This document shows, piece after piece, positions 1 to 8,248 of a stretch of 64,000 bases of DNA. The notes under the pieces were generated by a model. It saw nothing but the letters and a program-made list of their open reading frames with translations. It was not told the DNA's origin and did no database searches. Positions within the stretch are counted from its first letter, which is position 1; each line of letters starts with the position of its first letter. Source of the DNA: an uncultured Clostridia bacterium. GTDB taxonomy: Bacteria > Bacillota > Clostridia > TANB77 > CAG-508. Both the position numbers and the translations under genes were made by a program. The stretch lies in the NCBI GenBank assembly GCA_934154445.1, contig CAKPGC010000001.1:164968-228967 (forward strand), in the 5' to 3' direction.

Positions 1-197
1 AAACAGAAGATATCTACAAATGGATAAATTCTTCAGAAAATATAACTTTACATTTCTTTTCAAATTCTAAAAACTCATATAGAGTTAGAAAAAAAGCCGA
101 AATACTTGGTTTGAAAATTATATTAGGGGACTATTTTATTAAGAAAAGAGCCGAATCTCTAAAAAAGGCTTTCCAAACCAATAGTTGTCTTAACTAG
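1..197 (+). CDS. C-terminal end of an unidentified protein (5' end outside the window)
   Basis: Reading from base 3, an open frame runs from the window edge to a TAG at 195-197 and gives 64 residues. The piece is lysine-rich and basic, with a stretch reading KKAEILGLKIILGDYFIKKR. I do not recognise a family. A strong hairpin with flanking A and T runs follows at 251-283, as expected for the end of a transcription unit. It converges on smc. Because the start is missing, function cannot be assigned, and the frame could still be fortuitous. Confidence 0.45.
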   Translation, partial: TEDIYKWINSSENITLHFFSNSKNSYRVRKKAEILGLKIILGDYFIKKRAESLKKAFQTNSCLN

Positions 198-250
198 ACA
201 TTTCATTACCTTGCATCAATAGTAATAGATGCATTAAAGTATATTGTAAA

Positions 251-283
251 AAAACGATGGAAAATAATTATTTCCATCGTTTT
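251..283. terminator. Bidirectional intrinsic terminator between the partial gene and smc
   Basis: A 13-bp perfect inverted repeat (AAAACGATGGAAA and its complement) encloses a 7-base loop. The A/T ends of the stem give a T run on either strand, so it can end both the rightward partial gene and the leftward smc transcript. Confidence 0.8.
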
Positions 284-312
284 CATATTAATATTTGACT
301 ATTTAGATTTTG

Positions 313-3300
313 TTATTTTAATTTCATTGACAATAGTTTAGAAATACCACTTTCCTCCATTGTAACTCCATAAACAGTATCTGCTGCTTCCATTGTTCCC
401 TTTCTATGTGTAATAACCAAAAATTGAGTATGTTCAGTAAATTTCTTCAAATATTCGGCATATTTAAATACATTTACATCATCCAAAGCTGCCTCAATCT
501 CATCTAATACGCAGAATGGTGCTGGATTAATTTTCAAAATTGCAAACAACAATGCAATTGCCGTAAATGCTTTTTCTCCACCTGATAATAACATCATATT
601 TTGCAATTTTTTTCCTGGTGGTTGAACATTTATCTCTATTCCACACTCTAAAATATTATTTTCATCTTCAAGTATAAGTTCTGCTTTTCCTCCACCAAAT
701 AATTCTGCAAATACTTCTCCAAAATTCTTGTTTATAACTCTAAATTTTTCTTTAAACTGTTCTTTCATAATTTGAGTCATTTCAGAAATTACATTTCTTA
801 ATTTACTTATTGTATTTTCTAAATCGAGTCTTTGTTCACTCATAAAGTCATATCTGTTTTTCAAATTTTTGTATTCTTCAATAGAATCTACATTAACACT
901 TCCTAATTCTTTAATTTCTGTTCTTAAACTATTCACTCTTTTTTGTGTTAACTGTACATTTTCTGGTTTTTGATATTCTCCTACGTTATTTGGTGTGAGT
1001 TCATATTCTTCCCACATTTTATTGTAAATTTCATTTATATCTTCTTCTATTTTAGTTTTCTTAACATCTAATTTTACAAGTTGACCTTTTAAGTCTTCTA
1101 TAACTTTAAATTTATCTGTTATTTCATTTTCTTGTTTTGCAAGTTTTTCATTTTTTAAAGTTCTTTCTTGTTTTAATTCGTCTATTTTTGAACTACTATT
1201 TTGAACATTTGCCTTAACTTCTTCAATTTTTTGAAGTGTTTCTTGAATTGTTTTTTCTAAAGCCTCATTATCCAACTTTATTTGTTCAATTTGAGTTTTC
1301 TTATTTTCAATACTTTGTTCAGAATTTGTCAATTCCTGATTTATTCTTTCTTGTATTTCTTGTATTGATGCTTCACTTTCATCAAATGAAGATACAGAAA
1401 TTTTCAAATTTGTAATATCAAAATTTAAGTCATCTATATATTTCTGGTCATCTTTATTAAGCTCAGCAAATTCTGTTATAATCTTAGATAACTCTTGATT
1501 TTTCTCCACAATATTATTTATTTCTACTTGTATATTTCCTTTTGTTGATATTGCTTCTTCTTTTTGTTTTTCAAGATTTGTTTGTTCTTCTTTTAATCTA
1601 TTTAAACGTTTTTGAAGTTTCTCTATATTTTCATCTATTGAAATTACCTTTTGTTTTTCTGTTGCATATTCAATATCTATTTCTTGTAATTGTTTTTCTA
1701 AATTAGATGATAATTCTAAAATTCCTTCTATTGATTCTTCATAATTTTGCTTATCATTTTGCAATTTTTCAATTTTCTGTTTTAAATTATTTATTTCTTT
1801 TTCTAATTTTTCAATTTCTTTTCCTCTACCTAAAATATTAACTGTTTTCTTAGCAACAGAACCACCTGTTATAGCTCCAGATGGATTAATTAGATCCCCT
1901 TCTTTAGTTACTATTCTAAATGTATATCCATTTTGTTTTGCAAGTTTAATTGCTGTATTCATATTATCTACAATGACAGTTCTTCCAAGTAAATTTAAAA
2001 CAATCTGTTCATATTTTTTACTGTACTTTATTAAGTCAGATGCAATTCCAATTACACCATTGTCTTGTCCTTTTATCTTATCTAACTTTCTTCCTTTAAC
2101 AGATGAAATTGGTAAAAATGAGGCTCTTCCTAGATTATTCTTTCTTAAATGTTCAACTAATTTTTTTGCATCTTCTTCTGTTTCTGTTACTACATTTTGA
2201 AGACTTGCACCCAAACACATTTCAATTGCAGTTTCTAATTCATCAGGGACTTCAATAATGTTTGCTAAAACTCCATGCATTCCTTTACCTAAATCTTTAA
2301 CATTTTCACAATCTTGTAATAAGGATTTTACACTCTTTATATATCCTTCTTTTTCTCTTTCTGTTTCGATTAAAAACTTTAATCTAGATTCTTTTACTCT
2401 CATATCACTTGATAAAATATTTATATTATTTTCATAAGATTTAATTTTTTGATTTGCCTCTTCTTTTTGATTTGACACATCATCTAATGATTTTTGTACT
2501 TTATTTTTTTTATTCTCAATTTCATTAAATTGTTTAGCTATATCCTCTTTATTAAGATGTGTACTATCTAATTCTGATATTGTTGATTGCATTTCTTGTT
2601 TTATTTGTACTTGTCTTTTTTCATAATTTTGATAGTTTGCATTTTGTGTATTTATTTCTGATTGAAGTTCATATTTTTTATCTGTATTTTGTTCAACAGT
2701 TTGTTTATACCCTTCAATCTCAAGTTCTTTTGAAGATAATTTTTGCGTTAATTTGTTAAGTTCTTCTTGTTTTTCATTTAATTCCTTTTCAAATTTTTCT
2801 CTATTCTGTTTTAAATTATCTTTTTTAGCCTCTTTTTGCTCAATTTCTTCGTTTAATTCTTTTATATGATTATTCTGTTCCTCAATTTCCTTTAAATATC
2901 TCTCACTATTTTCATTATTATTGGCAATTCTCGTTTTTGCTACATTTATATCTGAATTTAGTTGTTCAATTTGTTTTTGGCTTTCAAAACCAATATTAGA
3001 CATATTTTCAATCTCTTCTGTAATTTGATCAATACTTGATTTTAGTTCTTCTTTTAATGCCTTTACTTTTTCTAATTTTTCTTCTTCTTCATTAGCTTGA
3101 TTTTGCATTACTTCAATTGATTGTACTAATTCTTCTAGGTCTTTTTTATATTTTTCAATATTATAAACAAATAAGCCGATTTCAATATTTTTTAATTCTT
3201 CTCTTAAATTCAAATACTTCTTAGCTTTATCAGCTTGAATTTGCAATGGCTCTAGGTTTCCTTCAATTTCAGACAATATATCATTTATTCTTAAAAGATT

Positions 3301-3858
3301 TAATTTTGTATGCTCTAATTTTTTTTCAGACTCTTCTTTTCTAGTTCTATATTTTACGATACCAGCAGCTTCTTCAAAAATATGTCTTCTATCTTCAGAT
3401 TTATTACTTAAAATCTCGTCAATTTTACCTTGTCCTATTATTGAATATCCATCCTTACCAATACCAGTATCCATAAACAATTCCAATACATCTTTTAATC
3501 TACATGGAACTTTATTTATAAAATAGCCTGTTTCACCACTTCTATAAATTTTTCTTGTAACAGTTACCTCAGTGTATTCAATTGGAAGTGAACCATCAGA
3601 ATTATCAAACACCAAAGAAGCCTCCGCAAATCCAAGAGACTTTCTATTTTGAGTACCAGCAAATATAATATCTAATGACTTGGTTCCTCTTAGGGATTTC
3701 ATGCTTTGCTCACCAAGTACCCATCTGATAGCATCCGATATATTACTCTTTCCAGAACCATTTGGCCCTATAACTGTTGTTATTCCTGGTCTTAATTCTA
3801 AAATTGTTTTATCTGCAAAGGACTTAAATCCTTGTAATTCTAATCTTTTTAAATACAT
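313..3858 (-). CDS. smc: Chromosome segregation ATPase SMC
   Basis: SMC forms the ATP-driven condensin ring that compacts and segregates the nucleoid. The protein has the full layout: an N-terminal ABC half with Walker A GPNGSGKS near residue 33, a long coiled coil, a hinge around residues 500-670 including ITGGSV, a second coiled coil, then the signature LSGGEKA and Walker B FCVLDEIEAALD near the C-terminus. At about 1181 residues it has the usual family length. I chose the ATG at 3858 (MYLKRLELQG) because an AGGTGAG ribosome site lies 7-8 bases upstream. An in-frame extension to 3945 adds 29 residues that SMC proteins lack. No rnc or ftsY, its common neighbours, is in the window. It contains no in-frame CGG codon. 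Confidence 0.97.
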   Translation of the reverse strand: MYLKRLELQGFKSFADKTILELRPGITTVIGPNGSGKSNISDAIRWVLGEQSMKSLRGTKSLDIIFAGTQNRKSLGFAEASLVFDNSDGSLPIEYTEVTVTRKIYRSGETGYFINKVPCRLKDVLELFMDTGIGKDGYSIIGQGKIDEILSNKSEDRRHIFEEAAGIVKYRTRKEESEKKLEHTKLNLLRINDILSEIEGNLEPLQIQADKAKKYLNLREELKNIEIGLFVYNIEKYKKDLEELVQSIEVMQNQANEEEEKLEKVKALKEELKSSIDQITEEIENMSNIGFESQKQIEQLNSDINVAKTRIANNNENSERYLKEIEEQNNHIKELNEEIEQKEAKKDNLKQNREKFEKELNEKQEELNKLTQKLSSKELEIEGYKQTVEQNTDKKYELQSEINTQNANYQNYEKRQVQIKQEMQSTISELDSTHLNKEDIAKQFNEIENKKNKVQKSLDDVSNQKEEANQKIKSYENNINILSSDMRVKESRLKFLIETEREKEGYIKSVKSLLQDCENVKDLGKGMHGVLANIIEVPDELETAIEMCLGASLQNVVTETEEDAKKLVEHLRKNNLGRASFLPISSVKGRKLDKIKGQDNGVIGIASDLIKYSKKYEQIVLNLLGRTVIVDNMNTAIKLAKQNGYTFRIVTKEGDLINPSGAITGGSVAKKTVNILGRGKEIEKLEKEINNLKQKIEKLQNDKQNYEESIEGILELSSNLEKQLQEIDIEYATEKQKVISIDENIEKLQKRLNRLKEEQTNLEKQKEEAISTKGNIQVEINNIVEKNQELSKIITEFAELNKDDQKYIDDLNFDITNLKISVSSFDESEASIQEIQERINQELTNSEQSIENKKTQIEQIKLDNEALEKTIQETLQKIEEVKANVQNSSSKIDELKQERTLKNEKLAKQENEITDKFKVIEDLKGQLVKLDVKKTKIEEDINEIYNKMWEEYELTPNNVGEYQKPENVQLTQKRVNSLRTEIKELGSVNVDSIEEYKNLKNRYDFMSEQRLDLENTISKLRNVISEMTQIMKEQFKEKFRVINKNFGEVFAELFGGGKAELILEDENNILECGIEINVQPPGKKLQNMMLLSGGEKAFTAIALLFAILKINPAPFCVLDEIEAALDDVNVFKYAEYLKKFTEHTQFLVITHRKGTMEAADTVYGVTMEESGISKLLSMKLK

Positions 3859-3943
3859 TTTTCTTCTCACCTTTTTAACTGTCATTAGGGATACCCCTTT
3901 TTGACAACCTTTTTGCTTTTTACATTTTACTATATAAAAAGAC

Positions 3944-3976
3944 AAAAAGCAAGAAAAATTTTTCTTGCCTTTTTGT
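3944..3976 (-). terminator. Intrinsic terminator downstream of the surface-protein relic
   Basis: The inverted repeat GCAAGAAAAA / TTTTTCTTGC is flanked by A5 and T5 runs. On the minus strand it sits 7 bases after the stop codon of the relic and ends in a T run. It lies upstream of the smc start. Confidence 0.75.
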
Positions 3977-3982
3977 ACTATA

Positions 3983-4234
3983 TTATTGCCAACTTAATAT
4001 TGGATAACCATCATTTACTGGTTTTTCTTTGTCAGATGTATAAGCACTTCCTAATTTATTTGCATATTTTTTTAAATTATCACTTGTTGCACTTGTTCCA
4101 CCATAAGTATTTTTTCCTGTTGCTGTACTTAAGTAATAACAATTTGTGACTGAACGATTTCTATTGTAATCTATTCCTATTATTTGCCCAGCATTATTGC
4201 TACTATAACTATTAGATATATTTCCTCTATGTAT
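3983..4234 (-). pseudogene. Relic: C-terminal end of a GLUG-type repeat surface protein
   Basis: An 83-codon open stretch on the minus strand ends at TAA 3983-3985 and is closed upstream by an in-frame TAA at 4235-4237. It has no start codon or ribosome site. Its translation contains NSYSSNNAG, TNCYYLST and a final NDGYPILSWQ, a C-terminus typical of large repetitive clostridial cell-surface proteins with GLUG-like repeats. Only the end of the gene survives, together with its terminator. The rest of the 581-base gap between smc and porG holds this relic, AT-rich DNA, and the porG promoter. The family assignment is from memory of the motif pattern. Confidence 0.65.
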
Positions 4235-4352
4235 TTAGTAAAATATATAACATTTATTTTCTTAAAACATTATATCCCAAAAAAATTTTTTTGTAAATCA
4301 TTTATTTATAAATTCATTAACATATTCGACTCAATCTTGCAAAAAAAATCCC

Positions 4353-4381
4353 TTGACATCAATATTTATTTGTCATATACT
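4353..4381 (+). promoter_or_regulatory. Sigma-A type promoter of the porGDAB operon
   Basis: TTGACA (4353-4358) and TATACT (4376-4381) are separated by exactly 17 bases. The predicted start near 4388 gives a leader of about 50 bases ending in an AAAAAGGAGG ribosome site ahead of the ATG at 4440. Confidence 0.85.
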
Positions 4382-4439
4382 AAACACATACAAATAAAGC
4401 ACGTGTTAATAAACACTGCATAAAAAGGAGGCTATATAC

Positions 4440-5021
4440 ATGGACAACAACTTAATTGAAATAAGATGGCATGGTAGAGGTGGTCAAGGTGCAAAAACAG
4501 CATCATTATTACTAGCCGATGCTGCATTCAACACAGGTAAATATATTCAAGGATTCCCTGAATATGGTCCAGAAAGAATGGGTGCACCAATTACTGCATA
4601 TAACAGAATTAGTGATAAACCAATTACTGTTCATAGCAATATCTATGAACCTGACTACGTAGTTGTAGTAGATGATACATTATTAGAAACTGTACCAGTT
4701 ACTGATGGTTTAAAGGAAACTGGAGCCATAGTAATTAATACAACAAAATCACCTGAAACGATAAAAAAATCTTTAAAAGACTATAATGGTGCTGTTTACA
4801 CGATAGATGCAAGAAGAATATCAATTGAGACACTTGGAAAATATTTTCCTAATACACCAATGCTTGCAGCAATAGTAAAAGTAAGCAAAATTATGACAGA
4901 TGAAGCTTTTCTAGAAGACATGAAAGGTTCCTTTAAACATAAATTTGCAAAGAAACCTGAAGTTATAGATGGTAATATGAAAGCATTAGAAATGGCTTTA
5001 AAAGAAATTAAAAAAATATAA
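4440..5021 (+). CDS. porG: 2-oxoacid:ferredoxin oxidoreductase, gamma subunit
   Basis: This is the gamma subunit of a four-subunit pyruvate (or related 2-oxoacid):ferredoxin oxidoreductase. The enzyme oxidatively decarboxylates the oxoacid to acyl-CoA and reduces ferredoxin in the cytoplasm. The 193-residue protein opens with IRWHGRGGQGAKTAS, the glycine-rich start typical of gamma subunits, followed by GPERMGAPI. It is the first gene of the order gamma-delta-alpha-beta and has its own promoter and a strong AAGGAGG site. The subunit order fits the separate-subunit POR/VOR class, not the single-chain POR common in Clostridium. Sequence alone does not settle whether the substrate is pyruvate or a branched-chain oxoacid; the name follows the operon type. 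Confidence 0.93.
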   Translation: MDNNLIEIRWHGRGGQGAKTASLLLADAAFNTGKYIQGFPEYGPERMGAPITAYNRISDKPITVHSNIYEPDYVVVVDDTLLETVPVTDGLKETGAIVINTTKSPETIKKSLKDYNGAVYTIDARRISIETLGKYFPNTPMLAAIVKVSKIMTDEAFLEDMKGSFKHKFAKKPEVIDGNMKALEMALKEIKKI

Positions 5022-5030
5022 TATAATTAC

Positions 5031-5064
5031 TTGTCAAAAAGGGTCATCCCCTCTGACAATTTTT
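5031..5064 (+). terminator. Hairpin with T run between porG and porD (possible partial terminator)
   Basis: TTGTCA...TGACAA arms with an inner GGG/CCC pair and a four-base loop are followed directly by TTTTT. Inside an operon it may reduce readthrough or protect the upstream message, so that porG is made in different amounts from porDAB. Confidence 0.5.
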
Positions 5065-5079
5065 AGAAAGGAGAAAATC

Positions 5080-5385
5080 ATGTCAAATATAGATAAAACA
5101 ACACCTATGGAAGATTTAACAATAGGTGGTAATATATATGAAGCAGGTAATGCAAGAGAATTTAAAACTGGCGACTGGAGAAGTGTCAGACCTGTATGGA
5201 TAGAAGAAAAATGTAAGCAATGTGGATTATGCTATCCTGTTTGTCCTGACAATTCTATTCCCGTATGCAAAGATTCTTTAAAAAGATTAGATTTTAATTA
5301 TGATTATTGCAAAGGATGTGGTGTATGTGCTAAAGTATGTCCATTTGCCGCAATAGAAATGAAGGAAGAAGGTGTTGATGAATAA
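5080..5385 (+). CDS. porD: 2-oxoacid:ferredoxin oxidoreductase, delta (ferredoxin-like) subunit
   Basis: This 101-residue iron-sulfur subunit passes electrons from the thiamine site to external ferredoxin. Two 4Fe-4S motifs are plain: CKQCGLCYPVCP at about residues 47-58 and CKGCGVCAKVCP at about 78-89. An AGAAAGGAG site precedes the ATG. Its stop codon TAA shares a base with the ATG of porA (TAATG), which implies translational coupling. Length and cysteine spacing are normal for the family. Confidence 0.95.
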   Translation: MSNIDKTTPMEDLTIGGNIYEAGNAREFKTGDWRSVRPVWIEEKCKQCGLCYPVCPDNSIPVCKDSLKRLDFNYDYCKGCGVCAKVCPFAAIEMKEEGVDE

Positions 5386-6584
5386 TGAGTATAAGAGAAA
5401 GATTAAGTGGTAATGAAGCTGTTGCCACAGCTATGAAACAAATCAATCCCGATGTTGTAGCTGCATTCCCTATCACACCATCAACAGAAATTCCTCAATA
5501 TTTTTCAACATTTGTTGCAAATGGTTCAGTTGATACTGAATTTGTTGCTGTTGAAAGTGAGCATAGTGCTATGAGTGCTACTATTGGTGCAGAAGCTGCT
5601 GGTTCAAGAGCTATGACTGCTACATCTGCAAATGGTTTATCTTTAATGTGGGAAATGATTTACATTGCTTCAAGTTTAAGACTTCCAATAGTTATGAACT
5701 TGGTTAATAGGGCTGTATCTGGTCCACTTAATATACACAATGATCATTCAGATGCAATGGGTGTTCGTGATAGCGGTTGGATAATGTTATTTTCAGAAAA
5801 TAATCAAGAGGCTTATGATAATAACTTAATGGCTCACAAAATTGCTGAAAACAAAGATGTTCAACTTCCAATTATGATTTGTCAAGATGGATTTATAACA
5901 TCACATTCAATTGAAAATATTGAATTAGAAAATGACGAAGATGTTAAAAAGTTTGTTGGTGAATATCATCCAGAACATTATTTATTAAACAAAAAAGAAC
6001 CAATGGCAATTGGTCCACTAGACTTACAAGCTTACCTTTTCGAGCACAAAGCTCAACAAGGAGAAGCTATGAAAAATGCAAAACAAGTTATTTTAGACGT
6101 TTCAAAAGAATTTGAAAAATGGACTGGTAGACATTATGGTTTGTTTGAAGAATATAAATTAGATGATGCAGAAATTGCTATTGTTTGTATGAACTCAACT
6201 GCTGGAACAACAAAAGCTGTTGTTGATAAATTAAGAGAGCAAGGTGTTAAAGCTGGTTTATTAAAAATAAGAGTTTACAGACCATTCCCTGGTGAAGAAG
6301 TTGCAAAAGCTTTATCACACTTAAAAGCCATTGCAGTATTAGATAAATCTGATTCTTTAAATGCAATTGGTGGAGCATTGTTTGAAGATGTTGTTTCTAG
6401 CATGTATGTTGCAAAACAAACTGTTCCAATAGTTAACTATGTTTATGGAATTGGTGGTAGAGACACAACAGAAAAAGAAATCAAATCAGTTTATACAGAT
6501 TTAGCTGAAATTGCTAAAAACGGAAAAGTTGAAAATCCTTATAGATATTTAGGTTTACGTTCAAAAATGAAAGGAGGCAAATAA
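5385..6584 (+). CDS. porA: 2-oxoacid:ferredoxin oxidoreductase, alpha subunit
   Basis: The 399-residue alpha subunit carries domains I and II of the oxidoreductase and works with the beta subunit to bind thiamine diphosphate and the oxoacid. Family motifs visible are AAFPITPSTEIPQ near residue 29, VESEHSAMSATIGAEAAG near 55, and ATSANGLSLMWEM near 78, plus a C-terminal transketolase-C-like domain with CMNSTAGTTK. It overlaps the porD stop by one base and is followed two bases later by porB. All CGG triplets here are out of frame. Confidence 0.95.
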   Translation: MSIRERLSGNEAVATAMKQINPDVVAAFPITPSTEIPQYFSTFVANGSVDTEFVAVESEHSAMSATIGAEAAGSRAMTATSANGLSLMWEMIYIASSLRLPIVMNLVNRAVSGPLNIHNDHSDAMGVRDSGWIMLFSENNQEAYDNNLMAHKIAENKDVQLPIMICQDGFITSHSIENIELENDEDVKKFVGEYHPEHYLLNKKEPMAIGPLDLQAYLFEHKAQQGEAMKNAKQVILDVSKEFEKWTGRHYGLFEEYKLDDAEIAIVCMNSTAGTTKAVVDKLREQGVKAGLLKIRVYRPFPGEEVAKALSHLKAIAVLDKSDSLNAIGGALFEDVVSSMYVAKQTVPIVNYVYGIGGRDTTEKEIKSVYTDLAEIAKNGKVENPYRYLGLRSKMKGGK

Positions 6585-6586
6585 TC

Positions 6587-7537
6587 ATGGCATATAATGT
6601 TAAAGAAATAGTTGCAAATAAGCCTTCAAGATTTACAGAAGGTCATAGAATGTGTGCAGGATGTGGAGCACCTGTTGTTGCAAGACACATTTTAAGAGCA
6701 CTAAAAGAAGACGACCATGCAGTAATATCAACTGCGACTGGATGTATGGAAGTATCAACATTTATTTATCCATATACAGCATGGACAGATTCTTTTATTC
6801 ACACAGCATTTGAATGTACTGCCGCTACTTTATCAGGAGCAGAAGCTGCATATAAATCACTTAAAAAGCAAGGAAAACTACCAGAAGATGAACATACAAA
6901 ATTCATTGCATTTGGAGGAGATGGTGGAACTTATGATATAGGATTACAATCATTATCAGGTGCAATGGAAAGAGGACATGACATGTTATATGTATGCTAT
7001 GATAATGGTGCATACATGAACACAGGTATTCAACGTTCATCTGCAACACCTAAATTTGCAGACACAACAACATCACCTGCTGGAAAAGTTATTCCTGGCA
7101 AAATGCAATCAAGAAAAGATTTAACAAAAATAATGGTAGGACACCATTTACCTTATGTCGCACAATCAATTGCATTTAATAATATGAAAGATTTATATGA
7201 AAAAGCTGAAAAAGCAATTTATACAGAAGGTCCAACATTTTTAAATGTTATGGCACCTTGCCCAAGAGGTTGGGGTTATGCAACAGAAGATTTAATGAAA
7301 ATTAATAAATTAGCTGTTGAAACGTGTTATTGGCCTTTATATGAAGTAGTTGATGGTATCTACCATATAACTTACAAACCAGCAAAAAAACTTCCAATAG
7401 AAGAATTCTTAAAGCCACAAAAAAGATTTAAACATTTATTTAAACCTGGTAATGAATGGATGATAGAAGACTTCCAAAAAGAAGTTGATAAAAGATGGCA
7501 AGAATTATTAGACTTAGAGGAATTAACAAACAAATAA
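6587..7537 (+). CDS. porB: 2-oxoacid:ferredoxin oxidoreductase, beta subunit (TPP-binding)
   Basis: The 316-residue beta subunit binds thiamine diphosphate and a 4Fe-4S cluster. It shows HRMCAGCGAP at about residue 20, the ATGCMEVST motif, and the TPP/Mg motif GGDGGTYDIGLQSLSGA followed by YDNGAYMNTG. GGCAAATAATC precedes the ATG, with AGGAGG in the last codons of porA serving as ribosome site. It is the last gene of the operon, with a strong terminator just after it. Confidence 0.95.
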   Translation: MAYNVKEIVANKPSRFTEGHRMCAGCGAPVVARHILRALKEDDHAVISTATGCMEVSTFIYPYTAWTDSFIHTAFECTAATLSGAEAAYKSLKKQGKLPEDEHTKFIAFGGDGGTYDIGLQSLSGAMERGHDMLYVCYDNGAYMNTGIQRSSATPKFADTTTSPAGKVIPGKMQSRKDLTKIMVGHHLPYVAQSIAFNNMKDLYEKAEKAIYTEGPTFLNVMAPCPRGWGYATEDLMKINKLAVETCYWPLYEVVDGIYHITYKPAKKLPIEEFLKPQKRFKHLFKPGNEWMIEDFQKEVDKRWQELLDLEELTNK

Positions 7538-7542
7538 TAGTA

Positions 7543-7569
7543 AAAAGGAGGGAAAATTTCCCTCCTTTT
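7543..7569. terminator. Bidirectional terminator between porB and the convergent gene
   Basis: A 13-bp perfect stem (AAAAGGAGGGAAA and complement) with almost no loop and A/T runs on both sides lies between the porB stop at 7537 and the minus-strand gene ending at 7573. Confidence 0.85.
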
Positions 7570-7572
7570 ATT

Positions 7573-7980
7573 TTAAATCCAAATCTTATTTTCTTCCAAG
7601 AAGTAAAGCAAATTACTTTCTTCCTGTTCAGTTAATTCACTATCTCCGAACATAGATAACATCTTATCTATGACGTTGATATAAAAGTTTTTATCCTTAT
7701 GATAAAAACAATTCATTAACTCTGAAGAAACATTCGGATTGCTCTTTATTCTATTAATAAAGAGCTCCCACTCTTCCTCACCTAAAGATATGTCCTTGAA
7801 ATTTTCAACTAAAAAATTAGTTGGTTCTTTGGTTCGGGTGTTTTCAAGATAAGCCCGAAAGATATCATTAGGTGTAATACCTAATTCTAAAATTTTCTGA
7901 CTTATTAAGTCAGGAAATTTTCCATCTCCTTCTACATATCCCAAGATGACTCTTGCGATTTCATTTTTTTCTGCTGCCAT
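7573..7980 (-). CDS. Hypothetical protein, 135 residues, unusual codon use
   Basis: A small soluble acidic protein with no recognised domain. It starts MAAEKNEIARVILGYVEGDG. The ATG at 7980 is favoured because CAGGAGG lies just upstream; a longer reading from TTG at 8004 would translate that ribosome site. It uses CGG (Arg42, 7855-7857) and CGA arginine codons that its neighbours avoid, which suggests transfer from elsewhere. In this gene CGG is followed by a continuous reading frame, so it is a counter-example to the CGG frameshift pattern. If CGG shifted here, translation would stop about 15 codons later. A promoter and an inverted repeat lie upstream. Confidence 0.75.
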   Translation of the reverse strand: MAAEKNEIARVILGYVEGDGKFPDLISQKILELGITPNDIFRAYLENTRTKEPTNFLVENFKDISLGEEEWELFINRIKSNPNVSSELMNCFYHKDKNFYINVIDKMLSMFGDSELTEQEESNLLYFLEENKIWI

Positions 7981-7994
7981 TTGTCCTCCTGTTC

Positions 7995-8020
7995 TATACT
8001 GCAAAAATAAAAGCAGTATA
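7995..8020 (-). promoter_or_regulatory. Inverted repeat in the leader of the hypothetical gene
   Basis: TATACTGC and GCAGTATA form perfect 8-bp arms around a 10-base A-rich spacer, 15 bases before the start codon. It could be a repressor site or an RNA hairpin next to the ribosome site. Confidence 0.5.
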
Positions 8021-8045
8021 ATATAAAAAAATTTAATTCATTTAT

Positions 8046-8074
8046 ATTATACCACATTTTAACATTATTGTAAA
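8046..8074 (-). promoter_or_regulatory. Promoter of the hypothetical gene at 7573-7980
   Basis: On the minus strand, TTTACA (8069-8074) and TATAAT (8046-8051) are separated by 17 bases. The -35 box abuts the ferredoxin stop codon. Confidence 0.7.
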
Positions 8075-8248
8075 CTATTCCTCAATTGGAGCTTCAACTG
8101 GACATACCCCAGCACAAGTACCACATGAAATACAAGCAGATTGATCTATAACAAATCTTTCATCACCTTGTGAAATACATCCAACCGGGCATTCTGCTGC
8201 GCATGCACCACAAGATATACATTTATCTGTAATTTTATATGCCATCAT
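8075..8248 (-). CDS. Small 2[4Fe-4S] ferredoxin
   Basis: A 57-residue electron carrier of the clostridial ferredoxin type, beginning MMAYKITDKC. Two complete cluster motifs are present: CISCGACAAECPVG and CISCGTCAGVCPVE. AGGAGGTGATA precedes a double ATG (8248 and 8245); either could be used. The gene overlaps the end of ricT by 11-14 bases, so the two are probably co-transcribed. It is a natural electron acceptor for the porGDAB enzyme nearby. The link with RicT, which is reported to bind iron-sulfur clusters, is suggestive only. Confidence 0.93.
   Translation of the reverse strand: MMAYKITDKCISCGACAAECPVGCISQGDERFVIDQSACISCGTCAGVCPVEAPIEE

Noticed and set aside
3901..4423. Plus-strand hydrophobic open frames between smc and porG
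   Set aside because: They lack ribosome sites and overlap the minus-strand surface-protein relic and the por promoter; they are products of AT-rich sequence.
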